A stretch of DNA of 64,000 nt from Arsenicibacter rosenii (GTDB taxonomy: Bacteria > Bacteroidota > Bacteroidia > Cytophagales > Spirosomataceae): the NCBI RefSeq assembly GCF_001870735.1, contig NZ_MORL01000015.1, positions 207 to 64,206 of the forward strand. The letters are read 5' to 3'. A program made the translations under genes and the position numbers. Positions 17,879 through 26,031 of this stretch are shown here, in pieces (within the stretch, counting starts at the first letter, position 1; every line of letters starts with the position of its first letter). The notes below the pieces were generated by a model, which saw only the letters and a list, made by a program, of their open reading frames with translations, had not been told where the DNA came from and did no database searches.

Positions 17879-17939
17879 TCGAATTCTAATCGGATTCTAA
17901 CCGAACTCTCATGAGCTTCTAACGAACCTTTAACCAGGC
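17874..17939 (+). promoter_or_regulatory. Six 11-base direct repeats: probable response-regulator binding array
   Basis: Units read TCTAATCGAAT, TCTAATCGGAT, TCTAACCGAAC, TCTCATGAGCT, TCTAACGAACC and TTTAACCAGGC, starting every 11 bases at 17874, 17885, 17896, 17907, 17918 and 17929. The helical-turn spacing is the one used by OmpR/PhoB-family dimers. The last unit sits where a -33 element would be for the TATTTTTG box at 17956, as expected for an activator site. The first unit overlaps the kinase stop codon. Confidence 0.7.
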
Positions 17940-17955
17940 CCGTCATCATAGCGTG

Positions 17956-17963
17956 TATTTTTG
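17956..17963 (+). promoter_or_regulatory. -7 box of the small membrane protein/SulP unit
   Basis: TATTTTTG matches TAnnTTTG. No TTG exists at -33; that position is occupied by the last 11-base repeats. The predicted start is about 25 bases before the ATG at 17992. Confidence 0.6.
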
Positions 17964-17991
17964 CCGGTAGAAGATTGGACGATATACATGT

Positions 17992-18300
17992 ATGAACAGC
18001 ACAATAAGCAATGACTATAAACCATCCGGCGCGCTGGTGAATTGGGTCTCTGTCTGGGGCTTGATTGCGGCTATCGTCGGCTTTAATCTCTATACCGAAT
18101 ACCGGCAGGATGTCAGGACAAGGCGGACTTACCGCGCACAGATTGAGGCACAGAACCGCGCCATCGACTCGTTGCAGGCCGCCCGCGCCCGTCTGAATCA
18201 ACGGCTCATGGAAACCAAATCGGCCCTGAACCAATGTCAGACGTCACGTACCAGCCCGGCAACGGACAATCAGTCAACTATGTTACCTACGGGGTATTAA
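17992..18300 (+). CDS. Small single-span membrane protein with a coiled coil
   Basis: A 102-residue protein I do not recognise. A hydrophobic segment at about residues 16-35 (LVNWVSVWGLIAAIVGFNLY) is followed by a charged helix rich in R, Q and A from 38 to 85 (heptad-like, ending MKSALNQCQ-type region) and a disordered tail. The N-terminus is short and the basic residues follow the span, suggesting a cytoplasmic or periplasmic coiled coil anchored in the inner membrane. It is the first gene after the 11-base repeat array and 54 bases before the SulP transporter, so it is the likely direct target of the two-component system and may assist it or the transporter. Confidence 0.65.
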   Translation: MNSTISNDYKPSGALVNWVSVWGLIAAIVGFNLYTEYRQDVRTRRTYRAQIEAQNRAIDSLQAARARLNQRLMETKSALNQCQTSRTSPATDNQSTMLPTGY

Positions 18301-18354
18301 CGCAGCACGACCAGGCAAGAGAGCGCGCTTTACATCACCCTTAACAAGTTACGA

Positions 18355-19977
18355 ATGAATCGGCTACAACAAAATCAAGGGCTTACGCAGCAATACCTTC
18401 AGGGCGATATCCGGGGAGGCGTTATTTCCTTTCTGGTAGCCGTACCGCTCTGTCTGGGCATCGCTCTGGCTTCCGGCGCTCCCCTTTTCTCGGGGATTCT
18501 GGCGGGAATCGTGGGAGGGCTGGTAGTCGGTGCTTTCAGCCGGTCATCGCTCAGCATCTCGGGACCCGAAGCAGGGTTGATCGTGGTGGTATTGGGCGCT
18601 CTCGAAACGCTCGGCTCGTTCCCGGCCGTTTTGCTGGCGACCAGTCTGGCTGGCGTTATGCAGATCGGTTTCGGATTTGCCCGTGTCGGTATCATCAGCA
18701 ACTTTTTCCCGTCGACGGTGATCAAGGGCATGCTGGCTGGCATTGGTATCATCCTGATTATGAAGCAGATTCCGCACCTCGTCGGCTACGACGCCGATGC
18801 AGCCGAAGAATATATTCTGCTCCCCAACCAGGGTATCGACATTGTTGATCAGTTTATACTGGCGTTCGGCCAATTCAACCTTGCCGCCATACTCATTGCG
18901 GCCGTATCGCTGAGTCTGTTCTGGCTGTTTGATAAACCGGCCATCAAAGAGCATCGGCTACTGAAGAGCGTGCCGACGGCTTTAGTGGTGGTTATTATGG
19001 GGATTCTTATCAATGAGATCCTGAAGACCTTTTTTCCGGATATGGCCCTGCGCGGCAACCATCTGGTACAGCTGCCGGTACCCGGCAGTTCGGAGGAATA
19101 CCTGAAGCTGCTGACCTTTCCGGACTTTTCGCAGCTGACGAATCCGATGGTTTATACCGCTGCCCTGTCGATTGCCATGGTTGCCAGTCTGGAAGCGCTG
19201 CTGGCTATTGAAGCGACCGACAATCTGGACCCGCTGAAACGCAAGACGCCGACCGACCACGAGCTGAAAGCTCAGGGAATCGGAAACATAATCAGCGGAC
19301 TTGTCGGCGGACTGCCGCTGACTTCGGTTATTGTCCGCAGTACCGTCAGCCTGAACGCCGGTGCCCGTACAAAAATAGCAGCCCTGGTTCACGGTTCACT
19401 GCTGCTGGTCTGCGTGCTGGCCATTCCGACAACACTGAACCTGATTCCATGGGCCTCACTGGCATCTATTTTACTGATTACCGGCTACCGGCTGGCCAGC
19501 CTGACGATTTTCCGGCAGTTATTTGAACAAGGCCTGTCGAAGTTTTTGCCCTTTGCCACAACGGTCGCCGCTATTCTGCTGACCGACCTGCTGACAGGGA
19601 TTGCCATTGGAATGGCCGTCGGGATTTTCTTTATCCTGCGCGACAACTACCGCAAAGGCCACCAGATCGACACGACACAAACCGACGGGAAACCGCATAT
19701 CCGCATCCGGTTAGGCGAACACGTTTCCTTTTTAAATAAAGCCGGCATTGCGGATATGCTCCGCAACGTACCCGACAATGCCATTGTAGAAATTGACAGT
19801 TCACGATCAACCTACATCGACAACGATGTGCTGGAGCTGATCAGGAATTTCAAGGCGACGGCGCAGGCGCGCAACATTCACCTGATTTTCTTCAAAGCTC
19901 CGGCCAACCGGTCGGCCCTGCCGTCGGCCTTCCCGTTTTCGAGCGTAAGCCATGAGCTGACTCAGAGAGTGTTTTAG
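18355..19977 (+). CDS. SulP-family anion transporter with STAS domain
   Basis: A 540-residue inner-membrane transporter of the SLC26/SulP family (sulfate, bicarbonate or other anions). It shows about 11-14 membrane segments, the conserved SISGPEAGLIVVVLGAL region near residue 64, and a central E-rich segment before NLDPLKRKTPTDHEL with GNIISGLVGGLPLTSVI near 312. The C-terminal STAS domain spans about 445-530 (VEIDSSRSTYIDNDVLELI). It follows the small membrane protein and ends at a strong terminator. Regulation by the upstream two-component pair would fit but is inferred; the transported ion cannot be read from sequence. Confidence 0.88.
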   Translation: MNRLQQNQGLTQQYLQGDIRGGVISFLVAVPLCLGIALASGAPLFSGILAGIVGGLVVGAFSRSSLSISGPEAGLIVVVLGALETLGSFPAVLLATSLAGVMQIGFGFARVGIISNFFPSTVIKGMLAGIGIILIMKQIPHLVGYDADAAEEYILLPNQGIDIVDQFILAFGQFNLAAILIAAVSLSLFWLFDKPAIKEHRLLKSVPTALVVVIMGILINEILKTFFPDMALRGNHLVQLPVPGSSEEYLKLLTFPDFSQLTNPMVYTAALSIAMVASLEALLAIEATDNLDPLKRKTPTDHELKAQGIGNIISGLVGGLPLTSVIVRSTVSLNAGARTKIAALVHGSLLLVCVLAIPTTLNLIPWASLASILLITGYRLASLTIFRQLFEQGLSKFLPFATTVAAILLTDLLTGIAIGMAVGIFFILRDNYRKGHQIDTTQTDGKPHIRIRLGEHVSFLNKAGIADMLRNVPDNAIVEIDSSRSTYIDNDVLELIRNFKATAQARNIHLIFFKAPANRSALPSAFPFSSVSHELTQRVF

Positions 19978-20001
19978 GTAACGATTAATAGAGTGGTTAG
20001 A

Positions 20002-20036
20002 ATAGCCAGTGGTGTAGGACCGCTGGCTATTTTTGT
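20002..20036 (+). terminator. Terminator after the SulP gene
   Basis: ATAGCCAG and CTGGCTAT form the base of a hairpin (20002-20030) followed by TTTTTG and more T residues. Confidence 0.75.
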
Positions 20037-20223
20037 TTTTTATCTGTTTACAAACATCAATTCAATCGACTAATAATCAATCTTTTAAATAAAAAATATA
20101 GTTAAAGGGCAACGTTTTTACTTACCGTTTTCAGGTCGTTGGCGGGTCTGTCAATTTCGCGTTGCTACAAACTATTTTCAGGCGATCCCTGTATTATTGC
20201 AAAGCCCTTACGAGCTCTGCGTT

Positions 20224-21435
20224 ATGCCTGCGAATACGTACCGTTACCAGCTCCCCAAAAAAGCAATTAAGTCTGACTGCCCGAACTGCGGCCCGAAACA
20301 CCGGCGTACGCTCAGCCGCTACATAGACACGACTACCGGCGAGCCGCTGCCCGACCAATACGGCCGCTGCGACCGCGAGAGCAACTGCGGGTATCACCTC
20401 AGTCCCTACCAGAAAGGCCCGTCGGGGAAGTCGTATGCCGAGGAAGTATGGGCCCGTAATTCGGTGGGGCCTATCCCGAAAGAGTGGTTTACCATTGCAG
20501 GGCGGCAGAAATACCGCGGCATCAGCCGGCAAACTATCCTGGCAGACCTGATTCAGATGGAAGGCGCTACGCTGGAGCAGGCCGAACGCGTCGTTGCCTA
20601 CCTTTTTGACCAGCCGGCGGCATCTTCCCGCCCGCCGTTACCGGCCGCTCCTGCGGGCAAGCTGTGTACCATTCCGCGGGAGGTATTAAAGCAGTCATTG
20701 GGTCATTACGACCGCAACCAGTTTGCCATGCTGCTGCGGAATCATTTCGGCACGGAAGTGGCCGATGACCTGCTGAAGCGGTTCAACATCGGTACCTCGG
20801 GGCGCTGGCCGGGTGCGTGTGTGTTTTGGTACATCGACGAACGGCAACGGGTACGGGGTGGTCAGATCAAGCTGTTCGATGAGACGTTTCATACCGTGAA
20901 GTATATTTTCAGGGACGGCGAAAAACGGAGCGCCACAACGTGGGTACATTCGGCCTATGCCCGCCGCTGCGACCAGCAGAACCTGCCCTACCCTGAGTGG
21001 CTGGCCGAGTATCTGGATGAGCAGAACGATGTGCAGAAATCGCCCTGCCTGTTCGGGTTACCGCAGTTACAGGATGCCCCGTCGGATAAGCCCGTCGCCA
21101 TTGTAGAAGCGCCTAAAACGGCCGTAGTCAGCACGCCCTATTTCCCTGATTTTATCTGGATGGCGGTGGGGGCCCTGTCGTACCTCAACGCCGACCGGCT
21201 GGCTCCCGTCCGTAACCGCCGCATTGAGTTGTTTCCTGATCTGTCTAAAGACGGCAGTGCCTTTGAGCGCTGGAACCGGGTGGCCAATGAGCTCATAGGC
21301 CTCGGTTTCCGCATCACGGTCTCGACCTATCTGGAAGAAAACGCCACCCAGCCCGAAAAAGACGCCGGCCTCGACCTCGCCGACTTCCTGCTCGATCAGG
21401 GGTTGGGGGCCTATTATGAAGGGGAGTTCTGGTAG
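20224..21435 (+). CDS. DUF6371-type protein with zinc finger and degenerate TOPRIM-like region
   Basis: A 403-residue protein of the kind found on Bacteroidota mobile elements. The N-terminal zinc-ribbon-like region has CPNC near residue 20 and a second set C-x5-CGYH near 50-60, like CHC2 primase fingers. The C-terminal third has VAIVEAPKTA near 293 and ELFPDLSKDG near 340, which resemble the E and D-x-D elements of TOPRIM domains but with non-canonical spacing. It may be a replication or primase-like relic of an integrated element. ATG at 20224 is preferred over a TTG at 20197. The RAYT transposase ends one base after it in the opposite orientation. Confidence 0.6.
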   Translation: MPANTYRYQLPKKAIKSDCPNCGPKHRRTLSRYIDTTTGEPLPDQYGRCDRESNCGYHLSPYQKGPSGKSYAEEVWARNSVGPIPKEWFTIAGRQKYRGISRQTILADLIQMEGATLEQAERVVAYLFDQPAASSRPPLPAAPAGKLCTIPREVLKQSLGHYDRNQFAMLLRNHFGTEVADDLLKRFNIGTSGRWPGACVFWYIDERQRVRGGQIKLFDETFHTVKYIFRDGEKRSATTWVHSAYARRCDQQNLPYPEWLAEYLDEQNDVQKSPCLFGLPQLQDAPSDKPVAIVEAPKTAVVSTPYFPDFIWMAVGALSYLNADRLAPVRNRRIELFPDLSKDGSAFERWNRVANELIGLGFRITVSTYLEENATQPEKDAGLDLADFLLDQGLGAYYEGEFW

Positions 21436-21436
21436 G

Positions 21437-21898
21437 TTAGTCAGGGATTTTAAACAGATACCGCTGATCATAGTTAATGCCGGCACGGTCTAAAAAATGC
21501 TGATATTCTTCGGTAAATGGCCGGTCGCGGTGGTGTTCTTCCTGGCGTTCGATGTATCGGATAACGGCAGGCAACTGGCTTTTGCTGTACGAAAAGGCAC
21601 CGTATCCTTCCTGCCATGCAAACCGGCCGGCCGTTAACCGCTCCGTATTAATCCATTTTGAGGAACTCTGCTTTGTTTTTTGCATCAGTTCAGCAATACT
21701 TTGGTCCGGCCGCATGCCAACAAGCAGATGGATATGGTCGGGCATACCGTTAATAGCGATCATCGTATGGCCATGATGCTGAATAATACCAGTTATGTAG
21801 GTGTACAACCGGTATTTCCACGACGGATCAATAACTGCCGCCCGGAATTTCACGGCAAACACAAATTGAACATGCAATTGGGTGTATGTATTGGCCAT
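21437..21898 (-). mobile_element. RAYT / IS200-type Y1 transposase
   Basis: A 153-residue single-domain HUH transposase. PDHIHLLV (near residues 53-60) supplies the HxH metal site. The catalytic tyrosine is expected in the helix around AVIRYIERQEEHH (near 111-120). Size and lack of a TnpB partner fit REP-associated tyrosine transposases and the domesticated IS200-like family of Bacteroidota. A REP-like repeat array lies about 220 bases upstream of its start. No IS200 left and right end hairpins were recognised immediately at the gene borders, so whether the gene itself still moves is unclear. Confidence 0.8.
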
Positions 21899-22036
21899 AG
21901 CAGAAAAGGTTATGCCCCTGAGACGTTCTTATACTGTGTTTGTAACATAACTCCGGTAGATAACCCTGTAATGTGTTGCGTACCTGACGGCACGCATGGA
22001 TCCGGGACGATGGCCGTTCACGACGTTATCGCCCTG

Positions 22037-22073
22037 CCCTGCTACCGACGCTACGCTGTTACGGCCCTACGGG
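22037..22073. repeat. Degenerate inverted copy of the REP-like unit
   Basis: CCTGCTACCGACGCTACGCT at 22037 is the near-exact reverse complement of the AGCGCAGCGTCGGTAGC part of the repeat units at 22117-22434. The CCCTACGGG that follows matches the unit's GTCCCGTAGGGAC palindrome in reverse. It therefore forms a head-to-head pair with the direct array. Confidence 0.65.
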
Positions 22074-22116
22074 CCTGTTTTGCCCGGCAATTCAAATTGC
22101 CGGAATCCCATGCGTT

Positions 22117-22434
22117 ATCCATTGTCCCGTAGGGACACAACAGCGCAGCATCGGTAGCCGGTAGCAGGTCGGCAACATCACCCATCCATTGTCCCGTAGG
22201 GACACAACAGCGCAGCATCGGTAGCCGGTAGCAGGTCGGCAATATCACCCATCCATTGTCCCGTAGGGACACAACAGCGCAGCGTCGGTAGCCGGTAGCA
22301 CATCGGCAATATCCCCAATATCCATTGTCCCGTCAGGGACACAACAGCGCAGCGTCGGTAGCCGGTAGCACATCGGCAATATCCCCAACATCCATTGTCC
22401 CGTCAGGGACACAACAGCGCAGCGTCGGTAGCAG
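22117..22434. repeat. REP-like tandem array, about 4.6 units of 67-70 bases
   Basis: Units begin with ATCCATTGTCCCGT at 22117, 22184, 22251, 22320 and 22390 (the last is partial). Each contains the small palindrome TGTCCCGTAGGGACA (or CCCGTCAGGG in units 4-5), then CAACAGCGCAGC(A/G)TCGGTAGC, then a variable tail. The units differ by point changes, so the array grew by duplication some time ago. Near the RAYT gene and with an inverted copy at 22037, it looks like a REP/BIME-type array. It is not a CRISPR: there are no unique spacers. Confidence 0.8.
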
Positions 22435-22444
22435 TCTAAAACAA

Positions 22445-22470
22445 ACAAAGACGCCTGTTGGCGTCTTTGT
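22445..22470 (-). terminator. Terminator after tRNA-Gly
   Basis: ACAAAGACGCC and GGCGTCTTTGT form a perfect 11-base stem with a TGTT loop, 15 bases beyond the 3' end of the minus-strand tRNA. Confidence 0.75.
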
Positions 22471-22485
22471 CATAAAAACCGTAAG

Positions 22486-22558
22486 AGCGGGAAATGGGTC
22501 TCGAACCCACGGCCTGCAGCTTGGGAAGCTGCCGCTCTACCAACTGAGCTACTCCCGC
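22486..22558 (-). tRNA. tRNA-Gly (anticodon CCC)
   Basis: A 73-base cloverleaf on the minus strand. The acceptor GCGGGAG pairs with TTCCCGC (last pair G-T). The D arm is GCTC with AGTTGGTAGA loop, the anticodon stem GCAGC/GCTGC closes loop TTCCCAA with CCC at positions 34-36 (22525-22523), and the T arm is GTGGG-TTCGAGA-CCCAT. The discriminator is T and CCA is not encoded. It reads GGG codons. Confidence 0.95.
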
Positions 22559-22644
22559 TAATGGAGATGGCAAATGTGCAATGCATCCCCCAAAAAGTCA
22601 AGTATTCGCCCCCGAAACAGGCATAATTTATCAGTTTTGCGCTG

Positions 22645-23895
22645 CTAAAACGCCAGTACGGTCTTTTCGATGATGTCGCAGGCTTCGTGCATCTGCGCTC
22701 CGGTAATCACCAGGGGGGGCGCAAACCGGATTTTGTCGCCGTGCGTGGGCTTGCACAACAGGCCGTTGTCCATAAACCGCAGACAGAGTTCCCAGGCGGT
22801 TTCGTCGCCAAGACCGGGGCGTTCCTGAATCTCAATGGCGTTGAGCAGCCCTTTACCGCGTACGAGCGTGATCAGGTCGGTACGTTCACGAAGGGCCTCC
22901 ATCCGTGCCCGGAAAATCTGCCCCACGGCTTCTGCATTTTCGGCCAGTTGTTCGTCCCTGACAACATCCAGCGCGGCCATCGTCACGGCACAGGCCAATG
23001 GATTGCCCCCGTAGGTCGACCCGTGTTCGCCCGGCTTCAGGGTCATCATGACCGCATCGTCGGCCAGCACCGCCGACACCGGCAGCACCCCGCCCGACAG
23101 CGCTTTGCCCAGCACCAGCAGATCCGGCTTTACGCCTTCGTGGTCGCAGGCCAGCCGACGGCCCGTCCGGCCAATGCCGGTCTGTACCTCATCGGCAATA
23201 AACAGTACGTTGTAGCGCGTGCATAGCTCACGCACACCGCGCAGATACCCTTCATCGGGGACGATCACACCCGCCTCCCCCTGAATTGGCTCGACCATAA
23301 AGCCGGCAATGTGCGGATCTTCGCGGAACGTTTCTTCCAGAGTAGCCAGATCGTTATAGGGTACCAGTTTATACCCCGGTAGCAGCGGCCCGAAATCGCG
23401 GGTACTGCTCGGGTCGGTAGACGAGGAGATAGCGGCCAGCGTACGTCCCCAGAAATTACCGGTTGCATACACCGTCTTCGCCTGATTGTCGGGAATACCT
23501 TTCACCAGATACGCCCATTTACGGGTCAGCTTCAGCGCGGTTTCACCGGCTTCGGCCCCGGAGTTCATCATCAGCACTTTGTCGTAGCCGAAATAGTCGC
23601 AGAGGTATTTTTCGCAAAGTCCCAGCTTATCGTTGTAAAACGCCCGGGAGGTTAGCGTCAGCTGCTGCGCCTGTTCAATCAGCGCCTGAATAATGCGCGG
23701 ATGGCAATGTCCCTGACTGACGGCGCTGTAGGCCGACAGAAAATCGAAATACCGTTTTCCGTCTACATCCCATACAAAGGCCCCCTCCCCCCTTGCCAGA
23801 ACGACCGGGATCGGATGGTAGTTGTGCGCACCATAGGTATGCTCTAGTTCAATAGCCATCTCGGCAGCGTTGCGGGTTGGTAGGGTCGTTTTCAT
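22645..23895 (-). CDS. rocD: Ornithine aminotransferase
   Basis: PLP-dependent class III aminotransferase that converts ornithine and 2-oxoglutarate to glutamate semialdehyde and glutamate. The 416-residue protein begins with the family [18 protein letters not shown]. It carries the [14 protein letters not shown] cofactor region near residue 110, the [12 protein letters not shown] motif near 230, and the PLP lysine in [14 protein letters not shown] near 258. The early tyrosine and NYHPIPV are characteristic of ornithine rather than acetylornithine aminotransferases. It stands alone between the tRNA and DUF5522. Confidence 0.93.
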   Translation of the reverse strand: MKTTLPTRNAAEMAIELEHTYGAHNYHPIPVVLARGEGAFVWDVDGKRYFDFLSAYSAVSQGHCHPRIIQALIEQAQQLTLTSRAFYNDKLGLCEKYLCDYFGYDKVLMMNSGAEAGETALKLTRKWAYLVKGIPDNQAKTVYATGNFWGRTLAAISSSTDPSSTRDFGPLLPGYKLVPYNDLATLEETFREDPHIAGFMVEPIQGEAGVIVPDEGYLRGVRELCTRYNVLFIADEVQTGIGRTGRRLACDHEGVKPDLLVLGKALSGGVLPVSAVLADDAVMMTLKPGEHGSTYGGNPLACAVTMAALDVVRDEQLAENAEAVGQIFRARMEALRERTDLITLVRGKGLLNAIEIQERPGLGDETAWELCLRFMDNGLLCKPTHGDKIRFAPPLVITGAQMHEACDIIEKTVLAF

Positions 23896-24001
23896 GACAG
23901 GTTGTGTTAGGTGAGCAAAAAAAGTCAGATTCGGATAACTAAATGGTTAAACGTTCGGTTGCAGTCAAAAATACGAGGATTTCCCCCACCCGCCAAACAC
24001 G

Positions 24002-24172
24002 ATGGATGCAGGTCAGAAAAAGCGAAAAATACCCGGTTTAGCCGATGAAGATTATTATATCACAAAAGAAGGTTTTGTAGTCTTTACGGCTGTTTATCAC
24101 CTTAAAAGAGGCTACTGCTGCAAGAACCAGTGCCGCCATTGTCCGTATACTACTAAAAAAAATGGAACATAG
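24002..24172 (+). CDS. DUF5522-type cysteine-rich small protein
   Basis: A 56-residue protein with the conserved core YYITKEGFVVFTAVYHLKRG followed by YCCKNQCRHCPY, four cysteines in C-C-x3-C-x2-C form. This matches the DUF5522 family, whose function is unknown; the cysteine pattern suggests metal binding. It is short and easily missed. It precedes the rpmB promoter by one base and runs in the same direction, so it could share transcription with rpmB by readthrough. Confidence 0.8.
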   Translation: MDAGQKKRKIPGLADEDYYITKEGFVVFTAVYHLKRGYCCKNQCRHCPYTTKKNGT

Positions 24173-24173
24173 G

Positions 24174-24204
24174 TTGCACGTTATCAAGTAATTTCCGAAT
24201 TTTG
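24174..24204 (+). promoter_or_regulatory. rpmB: rpmB promoter
   Basis: TTGCAC (24174-24179), 17 bases and GAATTTTG (24197-24204) match the -33/-7 promoter with one mismatch in the -7 box. The start would be about 28 bases before the rpmB ATG. Confidence 0.5.
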
Positions 24205-24235
24205 CACCCTTAATTCGAAGGAAAGCTATAAGGTC

Positions 24236-24475
24236 ATGGCCAGAGTTTGTCAAATTACAGGAAAACGGACGCAGACAGGGAACAACGTTTCTCACGCCAA
24301 CAATAAAACGAAACGTAAATTTTACCCTAACCTCCAGAAGAAGAAATTCTTCGTAGAATCAACCGGAGAGTGGGTAGTTTTGAAAGTTTCGACGAAGGCG
24401 ATCAAGACCATCAACAAGAACGGTCTGGAAGCTACCCTGCGCGATGCTCACAAAAAAGGCACACTTTCGTTATAA
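24236..24475 (+). CDS. rpmB: 50S ribosomal protein L28
   Basis: A 79-residue basic ribosomal protein. The N-terminus MARVCQITGKRTQTGNNVSH and the following NKTKRKFYPNLQ are typical of L28. The rpmG gene (L33) that often follows it in Bacteroidota is not here; only a 12-codon open frame precedes the terminator. Transcribed from the promoter at 24174-24204. Confidence 0.95.
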   Translation: MARVCQITGKRTQTGNNVSHANNKTKRKFYPNLQKKKFFVESTGEWVVLKVSTKAIKTINKNGLEATLRDAHKKGTLSL

Positions 24476-24513
24476 GATGACGAAGTTGCGTCCCCGCGTC
24501 AAGAAATCAACAT

Positions 24514-24549
24514 AAAAAAGCCCCTTTCAGCGATGAAAGAGGCTTTTTT
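24514..24549. terminator. Bidirectional terminator after rpmB
   Basis: AAAAAAGCCCCTTTCA and TGAAAGAGGCTTTTTT pair around a GCGA loop. It separates rpmB from the convergent protease gene. Confidence 0.8.
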
Positions 24550-24557
24550 AATGTCGC

Positions 24558-25820
24558 TCAGATGAGTCGTTTCAGGGCAAACTGCGTGATTACCAGCTGT
24601 CCGCGCCGCCTGACCATCAGAACAATCTCTTTTCCCTCTCCTTTCTGGAGCATTTTATAAATATCGCTGATGGTCAGATCCGCCGCCGCCTGGCTGTTGA
24701 TAAACATCAGTTCGTCGCCCTCGGCCAGCCCTGCCGAATCAGCCGGTGATCCTTCGATAACGCGGTCAACGTAATAGGTCCGGTATTGCTCGCCCTTTGC
24801 CCGGAGCTCCATGCCGCTCATGTCGTGCTCAAAGCTCTCCCGCAGCAGCCTCTTCACTGGTTTCAGGACCACATACTGATCCTGATAATTAAAAGTCACG
24901 TAGAAGCGGCGCAGCAGTTCGCAACCGACGTTACCCTGTCGCTCACGGGAATTGATTTTCATCCCGAACGACATACTGTCGGGAAACGACGCCAGAATAT
25001 CATCCATTTCGTAACGGCCAAAACGGATTTTCTGAATCCGGCCGAGGCTTCCGTTGATGACACCGCTCAGGCCGCGGCCTAACTGGGCACGGACAACCTT
25101 TTCCGGCAACGCCACACCCGCCTGATTGCCACTGCGTGTACGGTCGAGCAACAGGGCATGACCCGCACCGGTATCCAGCACCACCCGCATGGGCATTTCG
25201 GCTTTGCCGTCGAAAACGGCAACTACATCTGTATATGGTTTTGCATCCTGAATAACAATGGGGTATTTATCGCCTTTACTTTTACGGTACCGGTATTTTT
25301 TGGGGTTCATGAGCAGGATCTCACGGTGCAGAAAATCAATCGATACCACGAAATTATTAAACAGTTCAAACCCGAAAATGCCGTGAATCGGCGTACCTAC
25401 ATATTCTGACAGCTTCAGAATATCTTCATCCAGTACGACAACGTTGTGGTGCGATGCCCTGACATGCCCGATATTCATCTGGTTATCAATCGCCACCGAG
25501 GCGGTCAGCGTGCCTCCCTCCCCTGCACCCGCGAGATTGACCTTCCGGGTAAGGGCCAGTTTTTGTCGTTTCAGTACCGAAGGGTCTGTAATGATGGTAG
25601 AGCTGACGCCCGTATCCAGAATAAACCGCAGTGTATCAGAGCCGTTGATTTGAACAGGAATGATAATCAGGTTTGAGTGGAGCTGAAAAGGAATGCGCGT
25701 CCACTGGCGGTTGCCGGACAAATGGAAGCCGAAGCGGTCTTTATCCGGCTTTTCCTTATCCTTTCCGGCAGCCGTAAGCCAGATTCCCATCAATGCGAGT
25801 ATCCAACCTAGCGTTTTCAT
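24558..25820 (-). CDS. Exported retropepsin-like aspartyl protease with PDZ domain
   Basis: A 420-residue protein with a signal peptide (WILALMGIWLTAAG) and two retropepsin-like domains, each with an active-site motif: LDTGVSST near residue 68 and LDTGAGHALL near 216. The C-terminal PDZ domain (about 340-420) contains GSPADSAGLAEGDEL. This two-domain plus PDZ arrangement is common in Bacteroidota (aspartyl protease family with PDZ) and probably acts in the periplasm. Substrate unknown. It stands alone between rpmB and the divergent tpiA. Confidence 0.85.
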   Translation of the reverse strand: MKTLGWILALMGIWLTAAGKDKEKPDKDRFGFHLSGNRQWTRIPFQLHSNLIIIPVQINGSDTLRFILDTGVSSTIITDPSVLKRQKLALTRKVNLAGAGEGGTLTASVAIDNQMNIGHVRASHHNVVVLDEDILKLSEYVGTPIHGIFGFELFNNFVVSIDFLHREILLMNPKKYRYRKSKGDKYPIVIQDAKPYTDVVAVFDGKAEMPMRVVLDTGAGHALLLDRTRSGNQAGVALPEKVVRAQLGRGLSGVINGSLGRIQKIRFGRYEMDDILASFPDSMSFGMKINSRERQGNVGCELLRRFYVTFNYQDQYVVLKPVKRLLRESFEHDMSGMELRAKGEQYRTYYVDRVIEGSPADSAGLAEGDELMFINSQAAADLTISDIYKMLQKGEGKEIVLMVRRRGQLVITQFALKRLI

Positions 25821-26011
25821 CCGTATTTATATGTGAGTGAAAGGAAATTTACAAAATAATAACAATATAGTTACGAAAAAGGATTGGCCGGTCCATGCTT
25901 TTTTATGAGAACGGCAGATTTTATGGCTTCAAGCTGAGGTTTTTACGGATAAAGTGGCCAATGGGTTGCGTGAAAACCATTAATTTCGCCGGCGTAATTA
26001 AATACAAACGT

Positions 26012-26021
26012 TTACCCTTTG
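26012..26021 (+). promoter_or_regulatory. tpiA: Candidate tpiA -7 box
   Basis: TTACCCTTTG resembles TAnnTTTG with one extra C and lies ten bases before the ATG. The rest of the 210-base spacer (25821-26031) is AT-rich without other visible features. Confidence 0.3.
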
Positions 26022-26031
26022 TTTTATTCTC

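Noticed and set aside
22117-22434. Possible CRISPR array
   Set aside because: Units are contiguous and the sequence between palindromes is repeated too; there are no unique spacers and no cas genes.
21437-22434. Complete insertion sequence bounded by terminal inverted repeats
   Set aside because: The transposase is of the Y1/RAYT type, which has no terminal inverted repeats, and no IS200-like end hairpins or target duplications were recognised.
24477-24515. 12-codon open frame after rpmB
   Set aside because: Too short, no similarity to rpmG or to known small ribosomal proteins; most likely spacer before the terminator.
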